Part shown: positions 1 to 60,745 of the stretch, piece by piece | Layout: every line of letters begins with the position of its first letter | How positions within the stretch are numbered: position 1 is the stretch's first letter | Assembly: GCA_949318235.1 (NCBI GenBank) | Contig: OX439129.1 | Span: forward strand, 26,078,135 to 26,142,134 | Direction of reading: 5' to 3' | Origin: Ecdyonurus torrentis | Taxonomy: Eukaryota > Arthropoda > Insecta > Ephemeroptera > Heptageniidae | DNA: 64,000 nt | Program-made: the position numbers and the translations under genes | Notes under the pieces: generated by a model | Databases searched by the model: none | The model's input: the letters and a program-made list of their open reading frames with translations, nothing else | What the model was told of the DNA's origin: nothing

Positions 1-656
1 AGGTTTGCATTCTAATGATTTCTTATTTTTTAATTGAGTTAACTGTTTGAATATTTATTTCATTGCATCATCGACAAGCATGTATAATTTATTTTTTTTA
101 AAGCTCTTATTTTACATATTATATAGCTTTAAAAGTATAATATCGTTACAATGTATACGTATATAAATCTATATGTATGCGTATAAAGATATCTTCATTT
201 GCCTAAAGATAAAATCAATAACAAAGACAAAAATAATTTATTACGCACTATCGGAGCTGCTTAAAGGTATTATTTGTATTGAACATTATATTTTTATTGT
301 CTATAAGACATCATGATTTTCTATTGAGCTATATATGTTCGTTTGCTTTTATTTCATTTATTATACAAAAGTCGTAAATCATACAAGTGAACCAACAAAA
401 AAAAAAAAGTTTGAAAATTTTTAAGTATATAAGATGCAAATTTATATGTTCACTAATATGTAATCAAAATTTTCTTGTCATAATGAATTTATTGTTATTT
501 AATTTCATAACAGGACAAGGAAAATAAAACTCATGCAGCCAGGACACATCATCTAAATTAATGATTTCCGTTTAATAAAAATATGTTACATTCCAACTTT
601 CCAGTATGGTATTGAGTTACAAAAATTTAAATTATATCTCACCACAACTCACAAGG

Positions 657-697
<41 letters not shown>

Positions 698-1389
698 GAG
701 AGTTCCATTCATTTTTGTGCGCAAGTTATCTAAAAATAAATAAATAATAAATTAAATTATTTACAAAATACGTACTGTACACGCAAAACGTATACTCTAA
801 AATGCAATGACGACATGCAAATAATATTTTTATTTTAATTAATAATCTCATTAAAATATTTTTCTCATTTATAATACATATAACGAGTATAGTTTGCTTG
901 TTAGTAATTTAATAATATAATAAAAAAAAAAAAAAAAAATTGGCGACACTTCAAAAAAAAAAAAGAACAATTATAAAACTAAAATTCAGCGTGATTAAAG
1001 TTGATGAATAGTGATGCATCATTAGTCAGAAAACAAAGACTCAAACAAATATAAAAACATCATTCAACTCATCCAACCACAGCAACTATTCTCCTTCTCA
1101 CGTTCTGCTCTATTCTATAAACATATTATGTATATTATATATACATACAAGTAGTTTAGCAATCAAACAAAATAAAGGGAGACGCGACATATATACTAAT
1201 AAATTAATTAAAATGACAAGACTTGTTTCATATCATTGATAAATCAAAAAGAAAAAAAAAATACACTAATAGATATCATTTTCTTCAATTGCATATATTT
1301 TTTCACTGGAATTATTTCATTAAAATATCATATATTTGAATTAATAACTAATTTTATATAAAGATATATGTGTATAAATTGCTGTATAT

Positions 1390-1592
1390 ATAGGGTGGAG
1401 AAATTTGAAAATAAAGGATATGGTCAGTCATTTTTTAAATATATAATTATATGTATAAGTGTGAGGTAATAAGTGTTAAAGTGACGTCAGCATGTGGTAT
1501 TTAGTAAGGTATACTTTTCGCGGCGCTAATTAGAGAAATGGACATCGCATCCTTCTCTCCTCATATGTAATTTAACATAATATACACCCTAT
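1390..1592. repeat. 203-bp segment bounded by ATAGGGTG inverted ends
   Basis: ATAGGGTG at 1390-1397 and CACCCTAT at 1585-1592, the same 8-bp ends as the element at 43107. Internal arm similarity is weak, so this may be a relative or a coincidence. Confidence 0.25.
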
Positions 1593-3745
1593 TTTTCCTC
1601 ATTATTTCAATTTCTTCCCTCTGTGAGAGTGTTATTTATTTGTCACGTTAGAATCCATTCTTCAATATAATTCATTACGTAAGTGCAATGACGTAAATTG
1701 AACGTTACTTGTTCAATATCACAATAATACTTCAATACAATTAAACTTTTGAAGTCGAGGGTCATTGTTGATAATCATAAAATAAAAAATAAAAAATACT
1801 GAAAGATGGTGAGATATATAGTAATAAAATTATATTGCTTATACAGAAAAAAAAAATCTCTAAATTAAATGTTTTGCAGATTATGCTTTTATATGAAACA
1901 CGCACGAGATATAGAGAAAGCACAATTATTTTTGTCACTTTCTATGAAAACTTAAAACACTGCTATGTATTAAACCAGACTTAAACTTTAAAGTTTTGAA
2001 TTCATTTAATTTAATTCAAAATGTTATCCTAAATTAAAAAGTGATTGATAAATTTAAAAACAATTATATACTTACCTTATATATTTTATGCAACTTTTTA
2101 TATTCTAATATATTATTTATTATATTTAGTTATATTTTAAATAGAGAGAAAAATAGTAATAATTTATTTGATTTGACCTTTTGACTGCAAAATAAATGGT
2201 TTTGTTTATGTATATTATATACGCAAGCACATCCAGAGCAAGTTGTAATATGTGACATTTCTTCTGTCATATATTATATATACATACATCAGCATCATCT
2301 CAATATTGCAGTCACTCAATAGAGCTAAAGCTTTATAACAAGAAGCAAACTAATAGAAAACTCTCACTGAATGAGTGCATGAGTGACAAGCTGACATAAT
2401 AAATAATATGCTATGAGACACATTTGCATAACAATAATAATCAAAACATTATATATCTATATATCACATACACGCACATATAATATTTTATATAATTATA
2501 ATCTTCCAATTGTTTTTTATACAGTGTATTACTGCTATACTGCTCATTTCAATTTCAGATTTAAATGTAAATTAATACATTATTAGTAAATAATTATAAA
2601 TTTTATACGCAGTTGAATTCAATAAGTATATAGATAAAAATGCAACCTGCAAAATACTATATCTTATATAATAATGTTATATATATTATACTTTTAAATT
2701 AAACATTTTGCTATATGTTTTCTCCAAGAAAATTAATGATCGGCGCAAGATTCAAGGCAATAAACAAGTCAATTTTATTCAGTAAAGTTTTCATGTATAT
2801 ATAATTACGGCTTATTAATAACATTTTTGTTTTTTATTTTTTTTTTTATTACATAATACAGCTCTCTGCTACAGGTCAATCAAAATAATATAATAATTTT
2901 AAAAGTATATATATAAGAATACAAAGTCTATAGTTTAATAGATCTTTTTGAATTAAAATTCATCAGTGAAAAAAAAAAGTTTAAATATTACGACTCAAAG
3001 AAAAACTATAATACACAAAAAATAAAATATACTTTATATAAGCGCATATATATGTAAGCTTCTCGTTCATTTTTAAAATTATAGGTTTGAGTGAGAAAGA
3101 AAAAAAAAATAACTATAGTTTGTTTTCAGTTTTATTGCTATTTAATTGAAACGTTTTATAGAGGCATCAATTTAAAATTGTTTAGACAAGGTTAGGCCTT
3201 TTGTTGATCAGATCTATAGCGTTGTTTACAATGAAATTGTCATATTTTTGCGTCTAAACAAAAGATTGCATATAGTAGCGTGTTTAAAGTATTTATTTGT
3301 GTTTTCGCAGCATTTAGGCTTTAATTATAAATATTTCATTAAGTGCTAATATTAATCTTTTAATATTAAATAATTAACTTTAATGATGTTTAATGAATAT
3401 AACCCATGGGAGTGCAGCACTCACAATTTGTTAAAATCTCATAATTTATTTTGAAAGTGGAATTTTAAGTATATATAGTAACAATTTAGCAAAAAAAAAG
3501 TCCATCCTATACAATAATATTGATGTCAAAATTAAATTGGCTTGTCAGTTATTACTTATAATCTCACAGATTGACTGCGGTTAACTTTATACACCTGTGA
3601 ATATATGAAAAAAAAAAAAAAATTTTTTTTTTTTTCTACAGGTGCCCCTAACATAAAATAAGTGCGGTTTAACTCTTTACATATTATATAGCCATTCAGT
3701 GTAGTATAATAATATAATACACCATAATAAAGTCGCGCGCGCAAG

Positions 3746-3748
<3 letters not shown>

Positions 3749-3790
<42 letters not shown>
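3749..3790. repeat. Poly-T tract (42 nt)
   Basis: Uninterrupted T run. Other long T/A runs are at 659-694, 3998-4030, 10017-10046, 16442-16474, 37404-37434, 47167-47200 and 60710-60743. Confidence 0.85.
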
Positions 3791-3791
<1 letters not shown>

Positions 3792-3993
3792 GTGCCAAGC
3801 AGTCTATCTCTACTATAATAAAATAAACATTGCGTTTAAGAACTTGAAAAGGGTTAAACACCTTAGTCGTTTAGCTATATTTGTAGCTATTTTAAAATAC
3901 CAAAGAGGTTTATACTTATATGTACAGTTTTTTTATGTCTATTTTGGCCCTCTTCATAAAAGCAGCAGCGCGGCACATTCATGTAGGTTTTGA

Positions 3994-4032
<39 letters not shown>

Positions 4033-4120
4033 AAACACGCAATCTTTAGGAACCACGGAACCACGCAGTCTGCATGTGTGGCCAAAGTAACGAGCCCTCA
4101 AGGAACTTTTTTTTTTAGTC

Positions 4121-4121
<1 letters not shown>

Positions 4122-4170
<49 letters not shown>

Positions 4171-4224
4171 CTGTTGCTGTATAATGTGTGTGTCTGTGTG
4201 TATATATATATATATATATATATT

Positions 4225-4289
<65 letters not shown>

Positions 4290-4290
4290 A
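4122..4290. repeat. Compound (GA)n / (GT)n / (TA)n microsatellite
   Basis: (GA)n at 4122-4166, a short GT-rich link, then interrupted (TA)n to 4290. Confidence 0.85.
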
Positions 4291-5002
4291 AGCTGACACC
4301 TTAACTATGGCACCTAAAATAAAGAAAAAATTAGGGCGTGGTACCTTGTTTTCTTGCTATAACACTCGATTGCCCCCAGGTGTGTACAAAAGTCTTATGT
4401 TTTAGGGTGGGTGGCCAGTTAACTGCTATATAACCCATCTGCTTTTTATAATACCTTGTTGCCTGAATGTCTGCTCTGCACCGCTAAAAGGAATGCCCCC
4501 TTTTTTTAATACGTAAAGAATTTTTTTTTTTCGCTACTTAAAAATTAAAAAAAAAAAAAAACTAGAAAAATAGTAATAATAACGCAGGTTTAGTACATTG
4601 CTCTTTGACTTTCTACAATTTTCTAATTGCTATATAAACTTGACTTGCTAAAGGATTATTGGAGAATTAGAAGAAGAAAAATTGACACTTACATATACAT
4701 GAAGTTTATTTTATTATTATTATTATTTTTTTTTTTTGAAATGTTAAACTTACGAAGTATTATCCATACTGAAGTTTTTTTTGTTTTTTTTTTTGCTTCT
4801 ATATAGTTTATTATTACTATTGCTATTATTATTTTGCTGTACTTCGAAATATACATATAATATTATAAATGACATGTACGAAATAAAGCTTAAAATAATA
4901 TAAATTTAAAAATATTATGCTCTTTAACTATTCTTCAAAGCATTATAATGTTTATTTTTCATGACAATTTTTATAAGCACCAGAAATTTTATTTCAAAAT
5001 TT

Positions 5003-5018
5003 TGTGTCTGTGTCTGTG

Positions 5019-5107
<89 letters not shown>

Positions 5108-5112
5108 TATAT
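5003..5112. repeat. (TGTGTC)n and (TA)n microsatellite
   Basis: Three GTGTCT-type units run into about 90 bp of (TA)n. Confidence 0.85.
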
Positions 5113-5537
5113 TTATTATCTCCTTAATACTTTTGATATGAATCTCTTTTGATCGATTGGCGAAAATTTGAAGAAAAAGATACAAATATTTTTTCCTAAT
5201 ATAGTCTTTAATATTATAAACTAAAGGGGAAAAAAATGAGGAAAGGTGTCTAGAAAGATTTTGACCAATGGGTCTCAACTTACATTTTAGACCTTGTAAA
5301 ACAAAATTCCTCATAACTATGCGTCAACATGCCTAGCATCATCATCAACACACACATAATTTTTTATATGTGACTGTGTCAGTCTAATATTACATTTATC
5401 TTAATCTTTATTTTTTACCTCTTCTATTCTTTCTATAAACATAAGCATAATATATAAGAAACGAAACAAAAAAACTCACCTGTCATAAAAAATGAATACT
5501 TTTTATTTATGCATCGTTAAAAGTTTGTGGTCACCCC

Positions 5538-5679
<142 letters not shown>

Positions 5680-6631
5680 ACTAATATATTAATATTTTAT
5701 CATGATCAACCATATTATATAGAAGTTTTACATTGTCTTTACGATTTGCTATATAGTTTGTAATAACTTCTTTTTTTTTTTTCTTTTTTTTTAAAAAAAA
5801 GATGATTTGGGTTTCGTATTATAATAAGATTGAAATTAAGGAGCGTCGTCCAACGGACGCCAAAATAAGTTTTATCGCACAACTGCGAAAGAATTAAATA
5901 TATTATATTATAATAAAAAGAATCGTAAATAATAAGGATGAAGAGATGAGTTGCTTTCAAAGAGATCCGACACTTTCCTTTATACCACGAGTAATTTGGT
6001 ATAGATTTTTTTTTATGTATAAGATTTTTAAAGAGTGATATATACAGATAAAATCAAACAAGATATTCAAAACTAACTATGTATGTAAAATATAAAAGCA
6101 ACATTCACAACAACTGTCATAAAGACTGAGACGTAATAATTTTTGCCTGTTCATTGTCAATTTTATTCAAATTTACATTTCTTTATAGTTCTAAAATAAA
6201 TTGAGAACAATAATAATAATGGAACTGTATTTTATAGTAAGTTTTATAAAGACAAAGAGAACAAATTCAGGATATTATGTTATATAATATATATATAGCA
6301 AGGAAATTTTCTTGACATATTTTCTTTTCTTCTTCCAATTTTAACAAGCTGATAAAAAATTAATTTAATATATTCAGTTCATTAAAAAATATAGGCTTTA
6401 TTACAAAAAAAAAAAAAAAAAAAAAAAACATATTACATCAATTACATGACTGCGGGTTCAGGTAATACTATATTATACTGTATATTAAAGCCATAGATTA
6501 CATAATACAACATGTGCTTTTTAATGAATAAACACGAAATGGGATCTTCAAAACTGATGACAATTTTTTACCAGAATGCCCATACAAGAGAGCGTAAAAA
6601 TACTGTAAAGTATGCAATTTGCGTGACTATT

Positions 6632-6655
6632 CATGTTTCTGACGTCAGAAACATG
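6632..6655. repeat. 24-bp perfect palindrome centred on TGACGTCA
   Basis: CATGTTTCTGAC is followed directly by its exact reverse complement. The core is the CRE/AP-1-type octamer TGACGTCA. Nearby, 6563-6573 and 6663-6673 are an 11-bp inverted pair (ATTTTTTACCA), but they are not concentric with it. Confidence 0.5.
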
Positions 6656-6960
6656 CAAAAATTGGTAAAAAATGTTGTGCGGGTTGCATAAATTGATTTT
6701 TTTTTTTATCACTGCTACGGAGCTGGCTTTGAGACAAACTAAAGTTATTTAAGTAAGTCCCATCAAGTGTTTTGTAAATTATTATATTTTCTTGTGGTCT
6801 ATTCCTTTACAATTATTATTATAAAGATTTACTGAGCAAAAGAAATTATACAGACACAAACAGTCAAAGTCACAAACGTACGTATTACGTATATAGAAAG
6901 AATGAGGAAGACAAATACAAAAAAAAAAAAAAAAAAAAGTAGGGGCTCATTTTATACCAA

Positions 6961-7220
6961 ATTCTAAAAGAGGACATTTGTCTTGAATCGCGATACATAT
7001 ATGTCAACTTCTAATTTTTCAGCTCATTAAGTTATTTCAATTAATTTTTTAAAGTCGCGAAATGACGTCACAGGCTTCAACTTATGCATGTGAGCATAGG
7101 AAAAAGTTGCAGCCTGTGGCGTCATTTCACCACTTTCAAAAATTATATAATTAAAAATACTTAATGAACTTCAAAATTATAAAATCGCATATCGATTCAG
7201 AACGTCAACTATTATAGAAT
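6961..7220. repeat. 260-bp imperfect palindrome (foldback/MITE-like)
   Basis: Concentric inverted blocks: 7059-7083 with 7104-7128 (25 bp, 2 differences, starting GAAATGACG), 7021-7032 with 7159-7170 (AG(C/T)TCATTAAGT), GAATCG at 6985 with CGATTC at 7193, and ATTCTA at 6961 with TAGAAT at 7215. All centre near 7091-7095. Divergence grows away from the centre. Confidence 0.55.
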
Positions 7221-8205
7221 ATGAAATAAAATTAACTTCTAAAATTAATTAATTAGTCTTCCTCATTACTCAAAAAGATAATAAAAAAGGCAAAGCCCAT
7301 CAAGTTAAATATTGAGATTATATTCTATGCAATCACTATGAAATAGTAAAAAGCAGGTGTATTCTAAAAACAGTACATAATAATGTTTTTTCATGATGCT
7401 CTCATAAACTAATATACTTTTGTCGTATATGGGTATATTAATTTTGTCGCACATGCTTATAATGCTTGGATTGCAAATATTAATAAATATATATAATAAA
7501 AAATAGCATTATTAAATCACAATAATAATTCCTGCGTATGTATATTTTATTTTATATGATGCAATTTAACATGCACTTTATGCATTATTATTTATGTATA
7601 AATAAATCACCATATTAAGAGTATATTATAATGAAATATACCGCGTGTGTGATTTATTAATGTAATATAATAATGTGTGTTTTTCATATTATATGCAGTA
7701 TTGTTTTGACAGAGTACTTTGCGAGGTGATATACTTATTCCTTATAAGTGTAACTTAATTAAAATTAAGTTAATCAAAAGAAAGAAGAGAGAGAATTTTG
7801 TATGTAATGTTGCATGCTCGTAAAACGACGTAACGACGTAACCTATACCAACGTGCCTTGAATTGAAGTCACTTCGATTTTGTTAAAAAAAAATATCAGA
7901 TATATTTAAATTTATCATTACTGTTTATTTTAATTAAAGATATTCACATTTATATAATATAATAAAAACGTACACCTGTTTGAAAATAACACCGCCAGGT
8001 GGCACACGTCTTAACGAATTTAATTTAATGAATGTTTTTAACTAAGATTATAAAAACGATAAAAAAAGAGAGAAAAAGATATAAAAAGAAAAAAACTTTT
8101 TATAATATCAGATACTTCAGTATAATCAGATCTAATTTAGCGACAAATGAGTTGTGAAGATAACATATTTTTACATCCCTTAAAAATAATTAGTATCGGG
8201 AAGGG

Positions 8206-8756
8206 TTGTTGGTTGTCTTTGGAGGAATGAACGACGGGCGGGGCCGTGGTACAAAGAAGTGGAAGTCGTGCCCCCTCTCCCATGTGTTTTCAGCTCCAGC
8301 AGCAAGAGCAGCAGCAGTGTCTCTATCTCTCTCGCGCTCTCCCGCTTGCTGCTGCTGTATTATGCTCGTGCTCTCCCACTACACATCGCTCGAGTCGACC
8401 GCCTCTCTCTCGCACTCACTCACTTGGTCCCGCGACGTCGAGCACCACGATTGTTTGCAGCTTCAATATAACGGCGCGAGCCTCGTGCAACTCATGTTCT
8501 CCAACCGTAGTTTACTCGATGCTTTGCAAACAGCATTACCATTTTGTTGTTACAACAAATTACTATTAGTGCTATTGTAAAATACGTGAATAAACAGATA
8601 AAAAAATAAATTAAAAAAGAAGACGAAGAAATAAGTGAAACAATTGTGTATAAGTGAAAAAAAAGTGTTTTATTTCGTAATTAATTAAAAATTACAGAGA
8701 TAAGGTGGATAATAGTTTTCTTTGTATTTCAATTAAATTAGATTTAATTATCAGCC
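8206..8756 (+). promoter_or_regulatory. sog: Presumed sog promoter and 5' UTR
   Basis: About 350 bp of GC-rich, CpG-containing sequence (8206-8560) stands out sharply from AT-rich surroundings. It is followed by an A-rich 5' UTR-like leader (8570-8756) with repeated AAGTGAAA words up to the start codon. A TATA-like AATATAA lies at 8465-8471. The transcription start cannot be placed without transcript data, and a 5' UTR intron is possible. Confidence 0.45.
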
Positions 8757-57226
<48,470 letters not shown>

Positions 57227-60200
57227 ACATATTAAAAAATAACATCCCCAAATAAAAGTACTTTTTTTTTTTTTTTTTTTTCAAAAATATTATTTAAGTC
57301 CATTGAAGTATAGGACTTCCAAGCAACCAAAGAAGACTGATTTTTATTGTAACAGTGAGGTGATGTAGTGAGGCGACAAGATATAAAACATAAAGCATGG
57401 AGGCTATTTAATTTTATGTAATAAAATTTAATTATTTTACAAATAAGAAAGAAAATTATAAATGTAAGATTTTTTTTTTTTTAAGCAATGATTTTTTGTT
57501 TTCGTTTGCAACTAATCGATGCCAACAACAAAAGGACCATATTGTATTTGACATTATAGATTTTTACTGTTGAATATTTTTTTTTGTCATTGTTGTTGCT
57601 GTTATTGCTTCAGCTCCTAAAATTTATATATTTAAGTATATGATAAAAAAAAAAGTGCTGGACATTATTTTCAAATTAGGTGTAAAAAGTAAGATAACTT
57701 TGTTTTTGTGTTGAAATTAATTGTTAAAGTATGAAGTCATAATAATGAATGAACACTTATAATACGCTTGAACGTGTATCCCATCGCCATATATAGTTTT
57801 TTTTTATTATAGTATATTATCTCATCTTTTCCAGCTTATTTATAAACTTTATTTTGTACTGTACTTACGTCTTTGTGGAAGGGAGCATTTTTAACTTCTT
57901 TTTTTTTCTTCTTTATTTGTCTCATAATAAATATATATTATGAAATGACTAATAATATTACATAGCACCAAAATATTTATTCTGTAAAAATGCATGTAAA
58001 TTGTACGAATCTCATAATTATTATGCTGTTAACTTATATGAGTAAGCAAACAATAAAAAAAATAACGTTTTAAAAAAAAAGTACATAGTAAAAGTTACCT
58101 ATTTTTATTATGAAATATATCTATACTATATTTAAAAAATGTTTGCATACTCTAAAGTATAAAGGGCTATAATATATCTGCTTATGATAGCAAATGGAAG
58201 CTTTTTTTTAAATTTTTTTTTATATAATCTTTACAGATTTTTAAAGTCACATTTAATTTAAAATATTTTATTATTCTTAATTTTTGAGAATAAATTTTAG
58301 ATGAATTCAAAGGCTCTTTAAATAAGTTTATTATGTTATTTTAATTATTCATTTTATACCTACCAATTTGCTCCTATATAAGAACGTAATAAATATATGC
58401 CATAATAGAGCACGCAAATGTACTGTACTTTTTTTTTTTTTAATTAATTAAAAGTATTAAAAATACTTTATTTAATATATTATTATATCAAGTCAGCCAT
58501 ATAAGCAGTATTTTTTTATATTATTATTTACTATATTATGGATATTAGTAATATAGTAAATGTCATTTTTTTTAAGTGATTTTATTTTTTTTAAGAAGAA
58601 GACAACAAAAAAAACGAAAGAAAAATTAGCTATATATGGCTGTAGGTTGTGCCATTTATATAATAATTATTATTAATTATATAAAAAAAATTTAAGAGAT
58701 GATGTTAAATATAAATATTAAAAAGTGTATTTATATAATATTATTTTACAATAATGTATTGTTTGTATATCACATTGCGTGTAATCTTATTGTGTTGTTG
58801 AACCATGTACCTGCTGATTATATTTAATAATTATATATTTAAATAACAAGTATTGAAATTGGAATAAAGTTGAGAAAAAAAAATGCTTTAAGATAATGTA
58901 TATTTATGTAATTAATGCTATATTTTTTAAATAATATTAACAATAATAAATGTATAAATTTAATAATATAATATATAAAAGAAATAATATTTTACAGTAC
59001 TTTTGCGTGATGTATTGTATGTATTACTATATAACATGCCCAGATAAACTACGATGAAATTAATATTATTAGAATTTAAGTTTCTAATTAGGTACTGTAA
59101 TGTGAAAACAAAAAAAAAAAAAAAAAAAAAAACATAAGCATCAATAGTTGCTATATCATTTTTGGTTGGCATCTGAAAATTTGTTGTATTTATCGCAGAA
59201 AAGAGAGTACGTCAATTTAGATCCATCTTTTTCGTAGTTTTGTAAAGGCTTTTTTTTTTTTTTTTTTTTATATTATATATATTTTTTTTTACATTTTTGG
59301 CTTTTTTACTGTCATTCATTTTTTTATATATATATATTTTAAATTTTAAATTTATTATAACTGTTTACACTTACTTGCAAATAGTGTAAGGTAATATTTT
59401 TATATATATTTGAATCTTAATGGAGCAAAAGATTGGGAGAAAAATATATTGTAATTTATGTTTTGCAGTTTACAATTATTTTTAATATCAAAATAAAATC
59501 CCAAATACCTCTTACTGTAAAATCAGCAAAATACAGTAACTTTCATTTCAAATAAACAAAAATTGGAAGGAAGGAAGGAAACTTCTATACAATAGTTTAA
59601 AATATTTCATCTCTATAATATCAATTCAGTTTTTGCACAGTTATTGAAATATAGCTATTACAAATATAATATTGTATATAAAATTTCAATAGTTCGAAAC
59701 AAAGGTATAAACTGCATACTGTAAATGTAAATAAAGTTTCTTTGTAAATAACCATTCAGAAAGGAAAAACATAATTTTAATATAAGATGACAATTTTATT
59801 ATTTATATGCCTGTATATTACAAACATTGGAATAAAAACAAATGAAAAAATATAAATATTTACACATGTTATTTCATTTATAAAAAAAAAACATTCTTAT
59901 ATTGTATTACTATAGGTTGTATAAATTGAGTTAAATAAAATTAAATATAGTTATATTTATTATTTATTTTTTTGGTGCAATTTTAAATTATATGAGTTTA
60001 AAAAAAGATTAGATGTCATTAGGTAAAAATTACATTATATAATAATATAGTATATTATATATAATGAATAGCAGTGAAGTCCAAAATCTCAATGTATATT
60101 ATACAATAGAAAAAAACTGTGGTCGCTACCTTAATCCATCCTTTCAAGGTGATAAATTATAATTATTCTTCAATTTAACAGAAAAATATATATATGCTTG

Positions 60201-60252
60201 TCTGTTTTGTGAGGTGAGATTTTACATGTATAAACAATGACAAATATAAAAG

Positions 60253-60304
<52 letters not shown>

Positions 60305-60321
60305 GAAAGAAACGAACTTTA
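57227..60321. other. sog 3' UTR and convergent intergenic region
   Basis: AT-rich, no coding signal. Candidate + strand poly(A) signals include AATAAA at 57251-57256 (only 25 nt after the stop) and 58863-58868 (GGAATAAAGTTG). The mRNA-like composition continues for more than 1 kb after the sog stop, so a long 3' UTR using a distal site is plausible. TTTATT at 59956-59961 and 59963-59968 gives possible - strand signals for the transporter. A long A-rich run at about 60255-60310 sits just downstream of the transporter stop. Confidence 0.5.
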
Positions 60322-60490
60322 TTACTTTTTTATTGGCCTGATTATTGGTGCAAGGAGAGCAGGGTTAATTTCTTTTACATTGGTTACTCCAGTGATGACA
60401 CTGATTACTGTACCGAAAAGCACAGTGAGTAAAAACCCAAGTGGCGAGTACCAAAAGTATGATAGACGATATCCATCAAATACCTCATCA
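60322..60490 (-). CDS. SLC5 transporter terminal exon G
   Basis: Acceptor ttgttacag|TGATGA. Encodes [20 protein letters not shown], the last membrane helix, then a basic tail ending RPIKK and TAA at 60324-60322. An AATAAA on this strand (60323-60318) overlaps the stop codon, so the working poly(A) signal is probably one further along. Confidence 0.93.
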
Positions 60491-60706
60491 CTGTAACAAT
60501 AATAAATTTATATGATAATTTGAAACATTAGTTACAAAATACTGTACATCACAATTTTCATCTATTTTATTTCGAAATAATGTTGAAATCATTAGAGTTG
60601 TTCGTAAACCTTGTTTTCTTGCACCAAAAGATGCGTATTCCATTTGAATAACCATAGTTGATCGTCATTTTAGTAGCAGAGAACAGGGTTTACGAAAAGC
60701 ATTCTT

Positions 60707-60745
<39 letters not shown>

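Noticed and set aside
8206..8580. 124-codon frame and overlapping frames in the presumed sog 5' region
   Set aside because: All three forward frames are open because of GC-rich CAG/CTC repeats. The products are Ser/Leu/Gln low-complexity, better explained as promoter/5' UTR.
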